Shown here: piece after piece, positions 55,211-62,882 of the stretch | How the letters are laid out: each line of letters begins with the position of its first letter | Position numbering within the stretch: position 1 is the stretch's first letter | From: Limnovirga soli | Lineage (GTDB): Bacteria > Bacteroidota > Bacteroidia > Chitinophagales > Chitinophagaceae | Assembly: GCF_013106755.1 (NCBI RefSeq) | Contig: NZ_WHPF01000006.1 | Span: 331,072 to 395,071, forward strand | Direction: 5' to 3' | Length of the DNA stretch: 64,000 nt | Made by a program: the position numbers and the translations under genes | Notes under the pieces: model-generated | What the model was told of the DNA's origin: nothing | The model's database searches: none | The model's input: the letters and a program-made list of their open reading frames with translations, nothing else

Positions 55211-55672
55211 TTACTTACCCTTATGTAATTGTTTAATCAAAGCCCGTTGAGTTTCAACGAGTTCCTTCAACCTATCATTTTCATCTTTAACAGACGTAAG
55301 TTCCTTCTGCAGTTTAATAAACTCCTTTTCTGTTAAAGTACTATAAGCACTGGCAGTTTCATTAACCAGGATAGGATCCTCCAAAAACATTCTACCGGTG
55401 TTGGTAGTTAAAAATTTATGACTAACGCCATACTCATTAACCAATACATCAATAATTTTTTGATTGTGATGTTCGGGTATGTTGCGGGTTCTATTTATAT
55501 AATGGCTAATATTATTTTGAGGAAGTCCCAATTGTTGAAGCAATTCCTTCTTATGCCTAAACTTTTTAAAGACCTTCCACCGGTCCTTTTCTACCAAATA
55601 CAAATACACTTTAACGAAAGCCTGCTCAAAGGGGCTCTGTAAAACTTCTACCAAATTTTTTTTCTGTGTCAT
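55211..55672 (-). CDS. putative prophage repressor, HTH with C-terminal coiled coil
   Basis: A 153-residue regulator. KELLQQLGLPQNNISHYINRTRNIPEHHNQKIIDVLVNEYGVSHKFL has the spacing of a lambda-repressor-type helix-turn-helix. NTGRMFLEDP resembles the dimer-linker found in Bacteroidota phage repressors. The end is a coiled coil (FIKLQKELTSVKDENDRLKELVETQRALIKQL). I start at the ATG 55672 (MTQKKNL). The longer frame runs through the operator region. It is divergent from the early operon, with repeated operator-like motifs in the gap, the usual place for a CI-type protein. It is the gene closest to the tRNA remnant. No integrase is seen here. Confidence 0.75.
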   Translation of the reverse strand: MTQKKNLVEVLQSPFEQAFVKVYLYLVEKDRWKVFKKFRHKKELLQQLGLPQNNISHYINRTRNIPEHHNQKIIDVLVNEYGVSHKFLTTNTGRMFLEDPILVNETASAYSTLTEKEFIKLQKELTSVKDENDRLKELVETQRALIKQLHKGK

Positions 55673-55683
55673 AAAAAAAAATG

Positions 55684-55702
55684 TTGAGTAATTTTTGTAG
55701 TA
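55684..55702 (+). promoter_or_regulatory. operator-like motif, copy 1
   Basis: TTGAGTAATTTTTGTAGTA, with AGTAA repeated at 12-bp spacing (AGTAATTTTTGTAGTAA). It overlaps the -33 element of the early promoter. Confidence 0.7.
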
Positions 55703-55725
55703 ATAAATGATTCTCCCTACATTTG
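55694..55725 (+). promoter_or_regulatory. early promoter of the integrated element
   Basis: TTTG at 55694-55697, 20 bp, TACATTTG at 55718-55725: the full Bacteroidota consensus with the right spacing. It reads toward the gene at 55844, with a leader of about 115 nt. Confidence 0.7.
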
Positions 55726-55730
55726 TTTTC

Positions 55731-55752
55731 GAAGTAAAAATGTAGTAATAAT
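55731..55752 (+). promoter_or_regulatory. operator-like motif, degenerate copy
   Basis: GAAGTAAAAATGTAGTAATA overlaps the probable transcription start. CTACATTT / AAAATGTAG at 55717-55745 also form an inverted repeat across the -7 box. Confidence 0.55.
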
Positions 55753-55843
55753 ATAAGACGCATTTACTGCCCAAAAAGGAAACAACTGGTAAAAGTTAAG
55801 CAATAGCCATTAATTATAACCTCAACACATTCAAAATTGTAAA

Positions 55844-56071
55844 ATGGGAAAGAAATCAAAAAAATCCTTACCGCACAATTGGCGTTTACTTGTTCAACAA
55901 GAACTTAAATACCAAGGCGTTACAATAGAAACTCAAAAATTAACCGATCTTAAATTAGGACGGGTAACTGATGAGGAGCTAACAAAAAAAATCCTTCCAA
56001 TCCTAAAAACAATAAAGGCCAGGCACCAAAAAAAGCTAAAACTAAGCCAGCAATTAAAGGCAGCCTGTTAA
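55844..56071 (+). CDS. small basic early protein of the element
   Basis: A 75-residue basic protein (GKKSKKSLPHNWRLLVQQEL), with a helical body QKLTDLKLGRVTDEELTKKILPILKTIK and a Lys-rich end. LTDLKLGRVTDEELTKKI could be a small helix-turn-helix, so a Cro-like role in the divergent control region is possible. First gene of the rightward operon. Confidence 0.6.
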   Translation: MGKKSKKSLPHNWRLLVQQELKYQGVTIETQKLTDLKLGRVTDEELTKKILPILKTIKARHQKKLKLSQQLKAAC

Positions 56072-56097
56072 ATAAACCAATCTTTTTTTATTGCATT

Positions 56098-56116
56098 TTG
56101 AGTAATTTTTGTAGTA
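56098..56116 (+). promoter_or_regulatory. operator-like motif, copy 2
   Basis: TTGAGTAATTTTTGTAGTA, identical over 19 bp to copy 1, ending 2 bp before the ATG at 56119. No -7 element follows, so it looks like an operator alone. Confidence 0.68.
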
Positions 56117-56118
56117 TT

Positions 56119-56313
56119 ATGAAAGCAAACAACACCCAACTAATTAAGCAAAAAGCGCAGGAACTACTTGCGGCAATTAATGCTAGTCCCGGTACCATCA
56201 CGCTTGGAAACCATGTAATTGAAAAAGATATCAGGTTTAAAAAAGACTTGGCAAAAAACAAGTTACTGCTGCGCCAAATGGTACAAAACCAATGGAACAA
56301 AAAATACCATTAA
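56119..56313 (+). CDS. small hypothetical phage-type protein
   Basis: A 64-residue protein (MKANNTQLIKQKAQELLAAI, then VIEKDIRFKKDLAKNKLLLRQMVQNQWNKKYH), wholly helical in appearance, basic at the end. The ATG lies against an operator-like motif. A frame from TTG at 56098 would use the motif as coding sequence and is less likely. Unknown role. Confidence 0.55.
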   Translation: MKANNTQLIKQKAQELLAAINASPGTITLGNHVIEKDIRFKKDLAKNKLLLRQMVQNQWNKKYH

Positions 56314-56325
56314 CACCACCGCAAT

Positions 56326-56523
56326 ATGAACCAGTTAGAAAAATTCAACTACCACCTCACAGTATTCCTGGCCTACAACCAACGGCTTGTAAAACGCGAC
56401 TGGAAAAACGAGGTGGAAGAAGAAATAGTTCGCTCAACAGAATACTTCCACTGCCAACGGGCAGCCATGTTAATGCCGCCTGAAATGTTCTCACAATTGC
56501 TCACACCAAACAACAATAAATAA
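56326..56523 (+). CDS. small hypothetical phage-type protein
   Basis: A 65-residue protein (MNQLEKFNYHLTVFLAYNQR), with WKNEVEEEIVRSTEYFHCQRAAMLM forming a charged helix. It begins 12 bp after the preceding gene and ends 2 bp before the lipoprotein gene, so it is part of the same operon. The competing frame at 56292-56483 is Pro/Arg-rich without structure and is rejected. Function unknown. Confidence 0.55.
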   Translation: MNQLEKFNYHLTVFLAYNQRLVKRDWKNEVEEEIVRSTEYFHCQRAAMLMPPEMFSQLLTPNNNK

Positions 56524-56525
56524 CA

Positions 56526-56723
56526 ATGAAACGCACACTCACATTCCTGCTGCTCCTGGCAATTGCCTTCACGGCATGCCAAACAGCAAAGCAAACCGTA
56601 GTATACCAGTACATACCGGTACACATTAGCGGCGATACCTTCTATCGCATCAACCGTTGCATTTTATATACAACAAAAGATACTTCCTATCTCCTCAAAA
56701 AATTACCCATAAAATGCCACTAA
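56526..56723 (+). CDS. small prophage-encoded lipoprotein
   Basis: A 65-residue lipoprotein: basic MKRT, hydrophobic LTFLLLLAIAFT, lipobox TAC with Cys18, then QTAKQTVVYQYIPVHISGDTFYRINRC and a basic tail ending KLPIKCH. The mature part is only about 48 residues with two further cysteines. Phage lipoproteins of this size often block superinfection at the outer membrane, but this is inference. Its stop overlaps the next start (TAATG). Confidence 0.65.
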   Translation: MKRTLTFLLLLAIAFTACQTAKQTVVYQYIPVHISGDTFYRINRCILYTTKDTSYLLKKLPIKCH

Positions 56724-56986
56724 TGCAGCAGCCCATCTATACCATACAGCAACTCATCATAGCAAAATATGGCGAGGAAAAATTTGCCCTCGGTTGCGAG
56801 TTCGTAGCCCGTTGGCTCAACACCTGCAAACAAGGCTTCTGGTGCGGTAATGATATACTTACAATGTGTACCACAAACGATTTTCAATTTAAACTCCTAC
56901 CCATCGAAGCTGAGGAACTGCGCAAGCTATTCGGCCTCAAAAGCATAGAGCAGTTATATAGCAATTATGTACCAAGCTCCGGATAA
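56723..56986 (+). CDS. small hypothetical phage-type protein
   Basis: An 87-residue protein from ATG 56723 (overlapping the lipoprotein stop as TAATG). An ATG three codons earlier at 56714 is also possible. It contains YTIQQLIIAKYGEEKFALGCEFVARWLNTCKQGFWCGNDILTMCTTNDF, with four cysteines within the middle third. Helical with the pattern of small DNA-binding or regulatory phage proteins. Family not recognised. Confidence 0.6.
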   Translation: MQQPIYTIQQLIIAKYGEEKFALGCEFVARWLNTCKQGFWCGNDILTMCTTNDFQFKLLPIEAEELRKLFGLKSIEQLYSNYVPSSG

Positions 56987-57000
56987 AGCACTAAACATCC

Positions 57001-57020
57001 GTTGCATCGCACACTTGTAC
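57001..57020 (+). repeat. dispersed repeat core, copy 20
   Basis: GTTGCATCGCACACTTGTAC inside the integrated element, between two of its small genes. Two changes from the core. Confidence 0.8.
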
Positions 57021-57054
57021 GTTCACAAGTATAGAAGCAATCAAACCAAAACAA

Positions 57055-57132
57055 ATGCTAATAACATTCACCATCATCCTCGCAGCCCTTGCATTCAAAG
57101 CATATATGCAGCTGCAGGATGAAGAAAACTAA
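57055..57132 (+). CDS. 25-residue single-helix membrane miniprotein (tentative)
   Basis: Encodes MLITFTIILAALAFKAYMQL then QDEEN: a hydrophobic helix followed by an acidic tail. It ends 6 bp before the next ATG. Size makes it uncertain, but the composition is typical of phage-encoded membrane miniproteins. Confidence 0.35.
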   Translation: MLITFTIILAALAFKAYMQLQDEEN

Positions 57133-57138
57133 TAAAAA

Positions 57139-57408
57139 ATGGCAAAGCAAAACAAACAAAAATGCATGGTAATATTCACCATCATAAACGGCAAGAAAAA
57201 CTATATCGAAAACACAACCAACCGTTTCGACAATAAAAAAATACCCGAATACTCAACAGATGTAAATAACGCCATCCCCTTTCTTACAATGAAAGAAATA
57301 GAGATTTTCAGTAACAAGCTGCACAATCCTTACAATCGCAAGTTCGAAATGGACATGGCTAACCTCGTAATAAAAGAAGTTGCCCTTCCAAACCCTGATT
57401 TGAATTAA
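57139..57408 (+). CDS. small hypothetical phage-type protein
   Basis: An 89-residue protein beginning MAKQNKQKCMVIFTIINGKKNY, with two or three beta strands, then a helix with FLTMKEIEIFSNKLHNPYNRKFEMDMANLVIKEV. No leader or known motif. Part of the rightward run of small genes between control region and replication genes. Confidence 0.58.
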   Translation: MAKQNKQKCMVIFTIINGKKNYIENTTNRFDNKKIPEYSTDVNNAIPFLTMKEIEIFSNKLHNPYNRKFEMDMANLVIKEVALPNPDLN

Positions 57409-57448
57409 AGCACTTTTTACTATCCACAAATAACCAAATTCTGCATAT

Positions 57449-57712
57449 ATGAAAATCAAATCGCTATGCCTCATACTGTTTTTCATCATATCACTAATTA
57501 CATGGGCTACAGCTTGCAGCATATTAAAATCTTCAACAAATGGAGCTTTTGAATTAGATGGCTTTCTGGTTGGCCTACTGTCCGTTGTAAGCACATTTAT
57601 TTTCTATCTGTTTGCACTACTCATTACATCAAACCATTTTGAGCGCATTCTGGCAATTCTAAAATTCAATGAAGAAGAATTGAACCACGACCCAAATTCA
57701 GACGATCAGTAG
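57449..57712 (+). CDS. small two-helix membrane protein
   Basis: An 87-residue protein with two membrane helices (about 5-25 and 38-62), a short loop containing KSSTNGAFELDG and an acidic cytoplasmic tail (FNEEELNHDPNSDDQ). The size fits holin-like, exclusion or accessory phage membrane proteins, but its place before the replication gene does not favour a lysis role. Unknown function. Confidence 0.55.
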   Translation: MKIKSLCLILFFIISLITWATACSILKSSTNGAFELDGFLVGLLSVVSTFIFYLFALLITSNHFERILAILKFNEEELNHDPNSDDQ

Positions 57713-57750
57713 AAAGAATTACCAGCAAATAGCTTAAAGCTAATTATACA

Positions 57751-60198
57751 ATGCAAGAACAGAATTATTATACGCAACGTTTAGAAAAGCTGGGCATTAC
57801 AGATGAAGATAATCAGGTAATGCTCTTACGCTACGATGCTGAGGAACAAAAAAATATTTTAAAGCCAGAGCCTGTATTTCGCAAACATGATAAAGGAATT
57901 GAAATACTGGTATATACCATAGATAGGGAATGCATCACCATAGAAAAAGATGGTAGCCGGTGGAAAAAGAACTGGAGCATTGTTCGCCTGGAGAAACCAA
58001 TCACCAAAGAAAATGGCGATTCTATCAAATACCTCATGCCCAAAGGCAAAGGTAGTTTCCCTTTCTTTCCACCACAATTGGTTGATAAATACGATGCCCG
58101 CACACCCATAAAAACCTTGTTTATAACAGAAGGTTTTTTCAAAGCATTTAAAGGCGCCATGCATGGATTAGATATCGTTGGTCTGCCAAGTATAACGCAT
58201 TTAAAAAACAAGGAAAAGAACGAACTACATGATGATATTAAAAAGTTAATACACATGTGCAGCGTTCAAAGGGTGGTATGGCTAACTGATGGTGACTGTT
58301 TTGACCTTAGCAGCAAAGTACAGGATGTTAAAGCTGAAGTTGATTTATACAGCCGCCCACGCAACTTTTACAACAGTATTGCCACCTTTAAAGATTTGCT
58401 CGACGATTATGAAGGGGATAAATGGTTTATGCATATTGATTGCGACGCCATAAAAGAAGAATACAAAGAAATAAGCCGTTCCGAAATCAAAGGGCTAGAT
58501 GATGTACTCTGCAGCTTTCCGGATAAAGTCACAGAAATTGTTGACGACATTCAAAACGTTAGTAAACCCGGCTTCTGGTTTAAAAAATTCAATATAACAT
58601 TAGGCCCCAGCAAAGTGCTAAAGGAATTTAGGTTCAGTAATATAACGGAGTTCTTTCTATGGCATGTGGAACGTGGAGAAATAAGTAAAGACCGCGAATT
58701 TATTTTCAATGGTACCCGCTACCGGTACGATGAGGAAAAATCCGAGTGTAAAATAATGGTGCCGGGCGATGCCAAAGATTATTTTAGGGTAGGTACTCAA
58801 TACTTCAAGTTTGTAAACATTCCCAATAAGTACAAACAAATAGAAAGGCAGTTCCATGCTTGGGACAAAGGCACCATAAAAGACGATCATGGCCCAAACT
58901 TCCAAAAGCATATCCCAAAATACCAGGCATTTTGCAATGTACCAGACCATGTAAACTTTCAACAAGCCATTAATGGCTGCTTTAATGTGTACAATCCACT
59001 CGACTTTTACCCACAGGAAGAGCCAGCCACACAAGAAGACTGCCCTTCTATCATCGCATTCATGCACCACATCTTTGGTAGTAATACAATCCATTTCACG
59101 CATCCGGAAACCAAACAAAAGCAAGAAATAAGTATGATGGATATGGCATTGGATTACGTGCAGCTGCTTTACCAGCAGCCGGCAGAAAAATTGCCAATTC
59201 TATGTTTGGTAAGTAAAGAAAATAATACAGGTAAAAGCACTTTTGGCAAATTCTTAAAACAATTACTGGGTGGCAATTGTGCCGTTGTGGGCAACCAAGA
59301 TCTTGCAGGTGATTTCAATAAACACTGGAGCACCAAGGCGGTGGTAATATGCGATGAAACAAAAATTGATAAACAAACCGTAATTGAAAAAGTAAAATCC
59401 CTGTCTACAGCCGATAAAATTATGATGAACAGTAAAGGCAAAGATCATGTGGAAATTGACTGTTTTATAAAATTCATATTCATTACAAATAACGAAGAAA
59501 GCTTCATGTTCATGCATGAAGAAGATATACGTTATTGGGTAATTAAAGTACCAACAATCAAACGAGAAAACCCTGGTTTGCTGGATAATATGATTGAAGA
59601 AATACCAGCTTTCTTAAGCTTTTTGAACCAACGCAAACTGATTACCGATAGGCTAAACCGTATGTGGTTCCACCCTAGCCTGCTAAAAACAGATGCACTT
59701 AAAAAAGTAATAGCCTACAGCCAGCCTCAGGTACAAAAAGAAATAGTGGCCAACATCCGAGAAATGTTTTACGACTTTGGCGTAGATCAAATATTGCTAA
59801 CCCGTAAAGACATTCACCAGAATTTCTTTAAAAACAAATACGAAGCCAGCTACATAGAACGCATTTTAAAGGACAATCTTAAAATTGATCAATACCACAA
59901 GCTGGATTTTACCCAAAAGGATATGTTCGATAACCCCAAAAAAATCTATGTAAGTACCCGTTATAGTTATCCAGCTTGGATGAGTAAAGCGGAGGGAAAA
60001 GATGTAGAACGTGTAGAAATCAATGGCCATGGCCGCCCATATATATTCCTGCGAAGTCAATTTATAAATCCGGAAGAAGAAATACCAAAAACGCCTGAAC
60101 AGGAAATGCTAAATAGTACAATATCATCAGTTGACGGGGCTTACAAAGACCCACACTATATAGCACCTATTTCAAGTAGCGAAATTCCTTTCAACTAA
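57751..60198 (+). CDS. phage-type primase-helicase (TOPRIM-like plus DUF5906/SF3 helicase)
   Basis: An 815-residue replication protein. The N-terminal third has a TOPRIM-like segment (TLFITEGFFKAFKGAMHGLDIVGLPS, then RVVWLTDGDCFD), giving the conserved Glu and a DxD-like acidic site. The C-terminal half is a superfamily 3-type helicase: Walker A in SKENNTGKSTFGK (about 488-500), Walker B in AVVICDET, and sensor-type FKFIFITNNEE. This DUF5906 architecture is the main replicase-loading gene of many Bacteroidota prophages and mobile elements. The iteron-like array at 62469-62787 is a candidate for its origin. Domain names rest on motif reading only. Confidence 0.85.
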   Translation: MQEQNYYTQRLEKLGITDEDNQVMLLRYDAEEQKNILKPEPVFRKHDKGIEILVYTIDRECITIEKDGSRWKKNWSIVRLEKPITKENGDSIKYLMPKGKGSFPFFPPQLVDKYDARTPIKTLFITEGFFKAFKGAMHGLDIVGLPSITHLKNKEKNELHDDIKKLIHMCSVQRVVWLTDGDCFDLSSKVQDVKAEVDLYSRPRNFYNSIATFKDLLDDYEGDKWFMHIDCDAIKEEYKEISRSEIKGLDDVLCSFPDKVTEIVDDIQNVSKPGFWFKKFNITLGPSKVLKEFRFSNITEFFLWHVERGEISKDREFIFNGTRYRYDEEKSECKIMVPGDAKDYFRVGTQYFKFVNIPNKYKQIERQFHAWDKGTIKDDHGPNFQKHIPKYQAFCNVPDHVNFQQAINGCFNVYNPLDFYPQEEPATQEDCPSIIAFMHHIFGSNTIHFTHPETKQKQEISMMDMALDYVQLLYQQPAEKLPILCLVSKENNTGKSTFGKFLKQLLGGNCAVVGNQDLAGDFNKHWSTKAVVICDETKIDKQTVIEKVKSLSTADKIMMNSKGKDHVEIDCFIKFIFITNNEESFMFMHEEDIRYWVIKVPTIKRENPGLLDNMIEEIPAFLSFLNQRKLITDRLNRMWFHPSLLKTDALKKVIAYSQPQVQKEIVANIREMFYDFGVDQILLTRKDIHQNFFKNKYEASYIERILKDNLKIDQYHKLDFTQKDMFDNPKKIYVSTRYSYPAWMSKAEGKDVERVEINGHGRPYIFLRSQFINPEEEIPKTPEQEMLNSTISSVDGAYKDPHYIAPISSSEIPFN

Positions 60199-60273
60199 AC
60201 AACAAGCTCATGAAAGTTTGCAAAAATCACTATACATATTTTGACACTAGCTAAATCCAAACTAGCAGCTTTA

Positions 60274-60293
60274 CTTGTGTCACTCACTTGTAC
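60274..60293 (+). repeat. dispersed repeat core, copy 21 (variant)
   Basis: CTTGTGTCACTCACTTGTAC, preceded by AGCAGCTTTA, in the gap behind the primase-helicase. A full-length copy of the TGTGTCACTCAC variant. Confidence 0.85.
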
Positions 60294-60482
60294 GTTCAAA
60301 TCAATAAGCACCAGAAGGCCAAATTTAATCTAAACGTTGCACTAATCTTCGCATATTAAAATTGGAAAAAACAATTACCAAATACACATTAAATAATAGC
60401 GGTACTATAGAATAGAATTGGAAATTCTTATTTATCATATTTCCCAATATACAAAAATATTCAACAATAAAACCATCCCACC

Positions 60483-60788
60483 ATGCCACAAAAATTCAAT
60501 GACAACGACCTGCTCACCTGCTACCAGGCAGTTGAAAAAGGTATAAAACGGGTTCAGCTAATGGAAATGTTCAATATAACCTGGGAACAAACCTTAGAAA
60601 TGTATCATCAGGCCACATTAAAGCATGGGCCTCGAAGCAAGCAAAAACCATTAAAAAAACCACCGGCCGGCAAACGCCACCAGCCACCACCCAAACAAGA
60701 AAAAGTGTATCACCGCCCTTTTGTACGTATCAAAGGTCAATACAGTAACCGCAGCCCATACGGAATAGCCAGTCCGGGTATAAATTAA
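60483..60788 (+). CDS. small basic phage-type protein with possible HTH
   Basis: A 101-residue protein. The first 45 residues (LLTCYQAVEKGIKRVQLMEMFNITWEQTLEMYHQATL) have helix-turn-helix-like spacing. The rest is Lys/Pro/Arg-rich (KQKPLKKPPAGKRHQPPPKQEK), as in nucleic-acid-binding tails. It is followed 7 bp later by the methyltransferase gene, so co-expressed. Confidence 0.55.
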   Translation: MPQKFNDNDLLTCYQAVEKGIKRVQLMEMFNITWEQTLEMYHQATLKHGPRSKQKPLKKPPAGKRHQPPPKQEKVYHRPFVRIKGQYSNRSPYGIASPGIN

Positions 60789-60795
60789 AACAGTA

Positions 60796-61695
60796 ATGGC
60801 ACCAACAGCAAAAACATATTTCAGTGGAGCAGGCCTGATGGATATTGGTTTAAAACAGGCTGGAATTAATGTAATACAATCAGTTGATTTAGATAAAAGA
60901 GCGGTTTCATGCATGCAAATGAATTCCCACTATTTCAATCATCGCATTATTCTGGAAGATATTAAAGAAATGACAGTGTTAGATCAGCCCAAAACAGATA
61001 TACATTTTTTCACTTACCCCTGCAAAAAATACAGCACCATCGGCGATATCCACGGCGTAAGAACCGGTGATGACTTATTTCTGCATGCACTAAGGCATAT
61101 CGCATTAGAGCAGCCGGAAATGTACTGGGTAGAAAATGTACCAGGAATGAAAATGTTTAAGGTAGTAATGGAAGCAATGAGCAAATTACCTGGTTACTAT
61201 GTAACCATATTTTGCCCCTTGGATGCTTCGCTATGGCTACCCCAGCGCCGGGAACGCTTAATTCTTGTCGCTACAAAAAAGCCTTTCTCCATAACCGCAC
61301 CTGCAGCAGCTGAAAAAATACCAACTATAAAAAACATATTGGAAAACAATGTTGATATCAGAATAAATGAATCTGTAATAGCCAGAATTAAAGGCCAGTA
61401 CCGCGATAAACCAATAATTGTTGATCCAGAGAATCAAAATAGCATTGCGCCAACCTGCGTGGCTCACTATAGTAAGGATATGGGTACCAGATTGGTTAAA
61501 GACAAAAATTATCAATACGGCGTAAGGCCATTTACAATAAGAGAATATGCCCGTTTGCAAGGCATCCCGGATGATTACAAACTCCCCAACTTGAATTATG
61601 CTTATGAGTTAATTGGGAATGGCGTAGCCGTTCCAAAAGCTAGATGGATGGGTGAACAGGCAATCAAATATTTCAATACAAATAAATTAGCATGA
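60796..61695 (+). CDS. DNA (cytosine-5) methyltransferase
   Basis: A 299-residue C5 methyltransferase that methylates cytosine in DNA with AdoMet. Motif I is TYFSGAGLMDIGLKQAGI, motif IV is TYPCKKYSTIG with catalytic Cys76, motif VI is WVENVPG, motif VIII is LPQRRERLILVA, motif IX is RPFTIREYARLQGIPDDY and motif X is ELIGNGVAVPKA. PCKKYS differs from the common PCQGFS but keeps Pro-Cys and Ser. No restriction enzyme gene is near, so it is an orphan, as usual for prophage protection or regulation. The target-recognition part is short (about 190-235), which suggests a compact monospecific enzyme. Confidence 0.93.
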   Translation: MAPTAKTYFSGAGLMDIGLKQAGINVIQSVDLDKRAVSCMQMNSHYFNHRIILEDIKEMTVLDQPKTDIHFFTYPCKKYSTIGDIHGVRTGDDLFLHALRHIALEQPEMYWVENVPGMKMFKVVMEAMSKLPGYYVTIFCPLDASLWLPQRRERLILVATKKPFSITAPAAAEKIPTIKNILENNVDIRINESVIARIKGQYRDKPIIVDPENQNSIAPTCVAHYSKDMGTRLVKDKNYQYGVRPFTIREYARLQGIPDDYKLPNLNYAYELIGNGVAVPKARWMGEQAIKYFNTNKLA

Positions 61696-61696
61696 C

Positions 61697-62407
61697 ATGC
61701 CAAAGCAAATACCAATATTATTTAGCCCCCCAATGGTCCAGTCTCAACGGGCCGGTATAAAAACAATGACAAGAAGAATAGTAAAGCCCCAACCAAATGA
61801 AGACGGAATATCATTCATGAAAAATCCGCCACTTGACTGGGAACAGATTAATAAACAAGAATGGAAGCCCTGGAAATTAGAAACAGAAGAAGGCGAATCA
61901 ATTTCTTTAAAATGCCCCTACGGCCAACCAGGCCATATCCTTTGGGTGCGTGAAACATTTTATGCCTATGGATCATGGGCCATCGACAAATTTGGAGCAA
62001 AATTTTCTGATAAAACCTTATCATTTGGGGATTACAAATACGCTGATAATCCCCCAGTAAAAGTTGAATTAAAAAGAGGATCATTATTAGGCTGGTACAA
62101 AAGGCCATCCCTATTCATGCCCAAAGCTGCCTGCCGAACCTGGTTAGAAATAACCAACATCAAGGTTGAAAGATTACAGGATATTAGTGAAGATGATGCA
62201 ATTGCTGAAGGAGTAATTGAGTACCAGGATGGCACTTTCAAAAATTATTTTAAAAAGAAAGGTTTAAGAGAACAAGATGGTGTTGAGTGCCTATTAGCTA
62301 AAGGTTCATTTCAATCGCTCTGGCACTCAATCAATGGCCAGGAAAACTGGGATAAAAACCCATGGGTTTGGGTTATTTCCTTTAAGGAGGTAACAAATTC
62401 GTTTTAA
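61697..62407 (+). CDS. ASCH-like phage protein
   Basis: A 236-residue protein. MVQSQRAGIKTMTRRIVKPQP at the start, GQPGHILWVRETFYAYG, and LEITNIKVERLQDISEDDAIAEGV match the ASCH-type proteins encoded by many phages and prophages. WHSINGQENWDKNPWVWVISF at the end is also typical. ASCH domains are PUA-related and are thought to bind RNA or modified nucleotides. The TRR and DxAxxEG residues are the usual hallmark. It starts immediately after the methyltransferase (1-bp gap), so the two are probably made together. Confidence 0.78.
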   Translation: MPKQIPILFSPPMVQSQRAGIKTMTRRIVKPQPNEDGISFMKNPPLDWEQINKQEWKPWKLETEEGESISLKCPYGQPGHILWVRETFYAYGSWAIDKFGAKFSDKTLSFGDYKYADNPPVKVELKRGSLLGWYKRPSLFMPKAACRTWLEITNIKVERLQDISEDDAIAEGVIEYQDGTFKNYFKKKGLREQDGVECLLAKGSFQSLWHSINGQENWDKNPWVWVISFKEVTNSF

Positions 62408-62882
62408 AACATTCTATACAATTATGAGGAAGGTTACATACTTATATCAGAAACCACAATTCTCATACTGTTACAAACTGTTACATCCTTATTGCCACTG
62501 CATTTCAGCTGGGTAATCCAATGTGGCAGAAGAAGTAGAAGTTCACTCGGCGGCCAAAATTCAGGCATGGGGAGGGCTAACCAAGTTAAATATGCAATTT
62601 TGGCAGCTTTTATTTGTACTGTTACAACTGTTACAAACCATTATAAAAATCTGTGCCAATTCAGTAGTGGCAAATGTTACAGCATTGTAACAGTATTTTA
62701 GAAACCTCAGATAAATACCGTTTACTGTTACAAACTGTTACAAAACTGATACAAGCTGTTACAAACTGTTACAATAATAGTGTTACAATTATAATTAGTT
62801 AATAATCAATAAAATAAAGAGTGCATTAATAATTTGTAACAGCAAAACCCTCATTTTCAAACGCCATAAAATTCACTTTACA
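62408..62882. other. 475-bp non-coding region with TGTTACA array
   Basis: Contains ten exact TGTTACA units, one TGATACA and two inverted TGTAACA units, then 40 bp AT-rich (AATTAGTTAATAATCAATAA) before the next gene. An open frame at 62492-62701 only crosses the repeats and is not called. Confidence 0.75.
62469..62787. repeat. iteron-like TGTTACA direct-repeat array
   Basis: TGTTACA at 62469, 62479, 62620, 62629, 62675, 62726, 62736, 62757, 62767 and 62781. TGATACA is at 62747. The inverted form TGTAACA is at 62686 and 62835. Within clusters the spacing is 9-11 bp, close to one helix turn, with repeat unit CTGTTACAAA. Iteron arrays of this form mark replication origins of plasmids and phages, or multi-site operators. 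Confidence 0.8.

Noticed and set aside
56292..56483. 63-codon frame overlapping the gene at 56326
   Set aside because: Pro/Arg-rich without structure. The alternative frame has a better start position and fits the operon spacing.
62492..62701. 69-codon plus-strand frame in the TGTTACA region
   Set aside because: The open frame depends on the repeats, and its translation (for example VTTVTNHYKN) reflects them.
62433..62841. CRISPR array for the TGTTACA repeats
   Set aside because: Units are 7-10 bp, spaced by 0-140 bp without unique spacers of constant length, and no cas gene is present.
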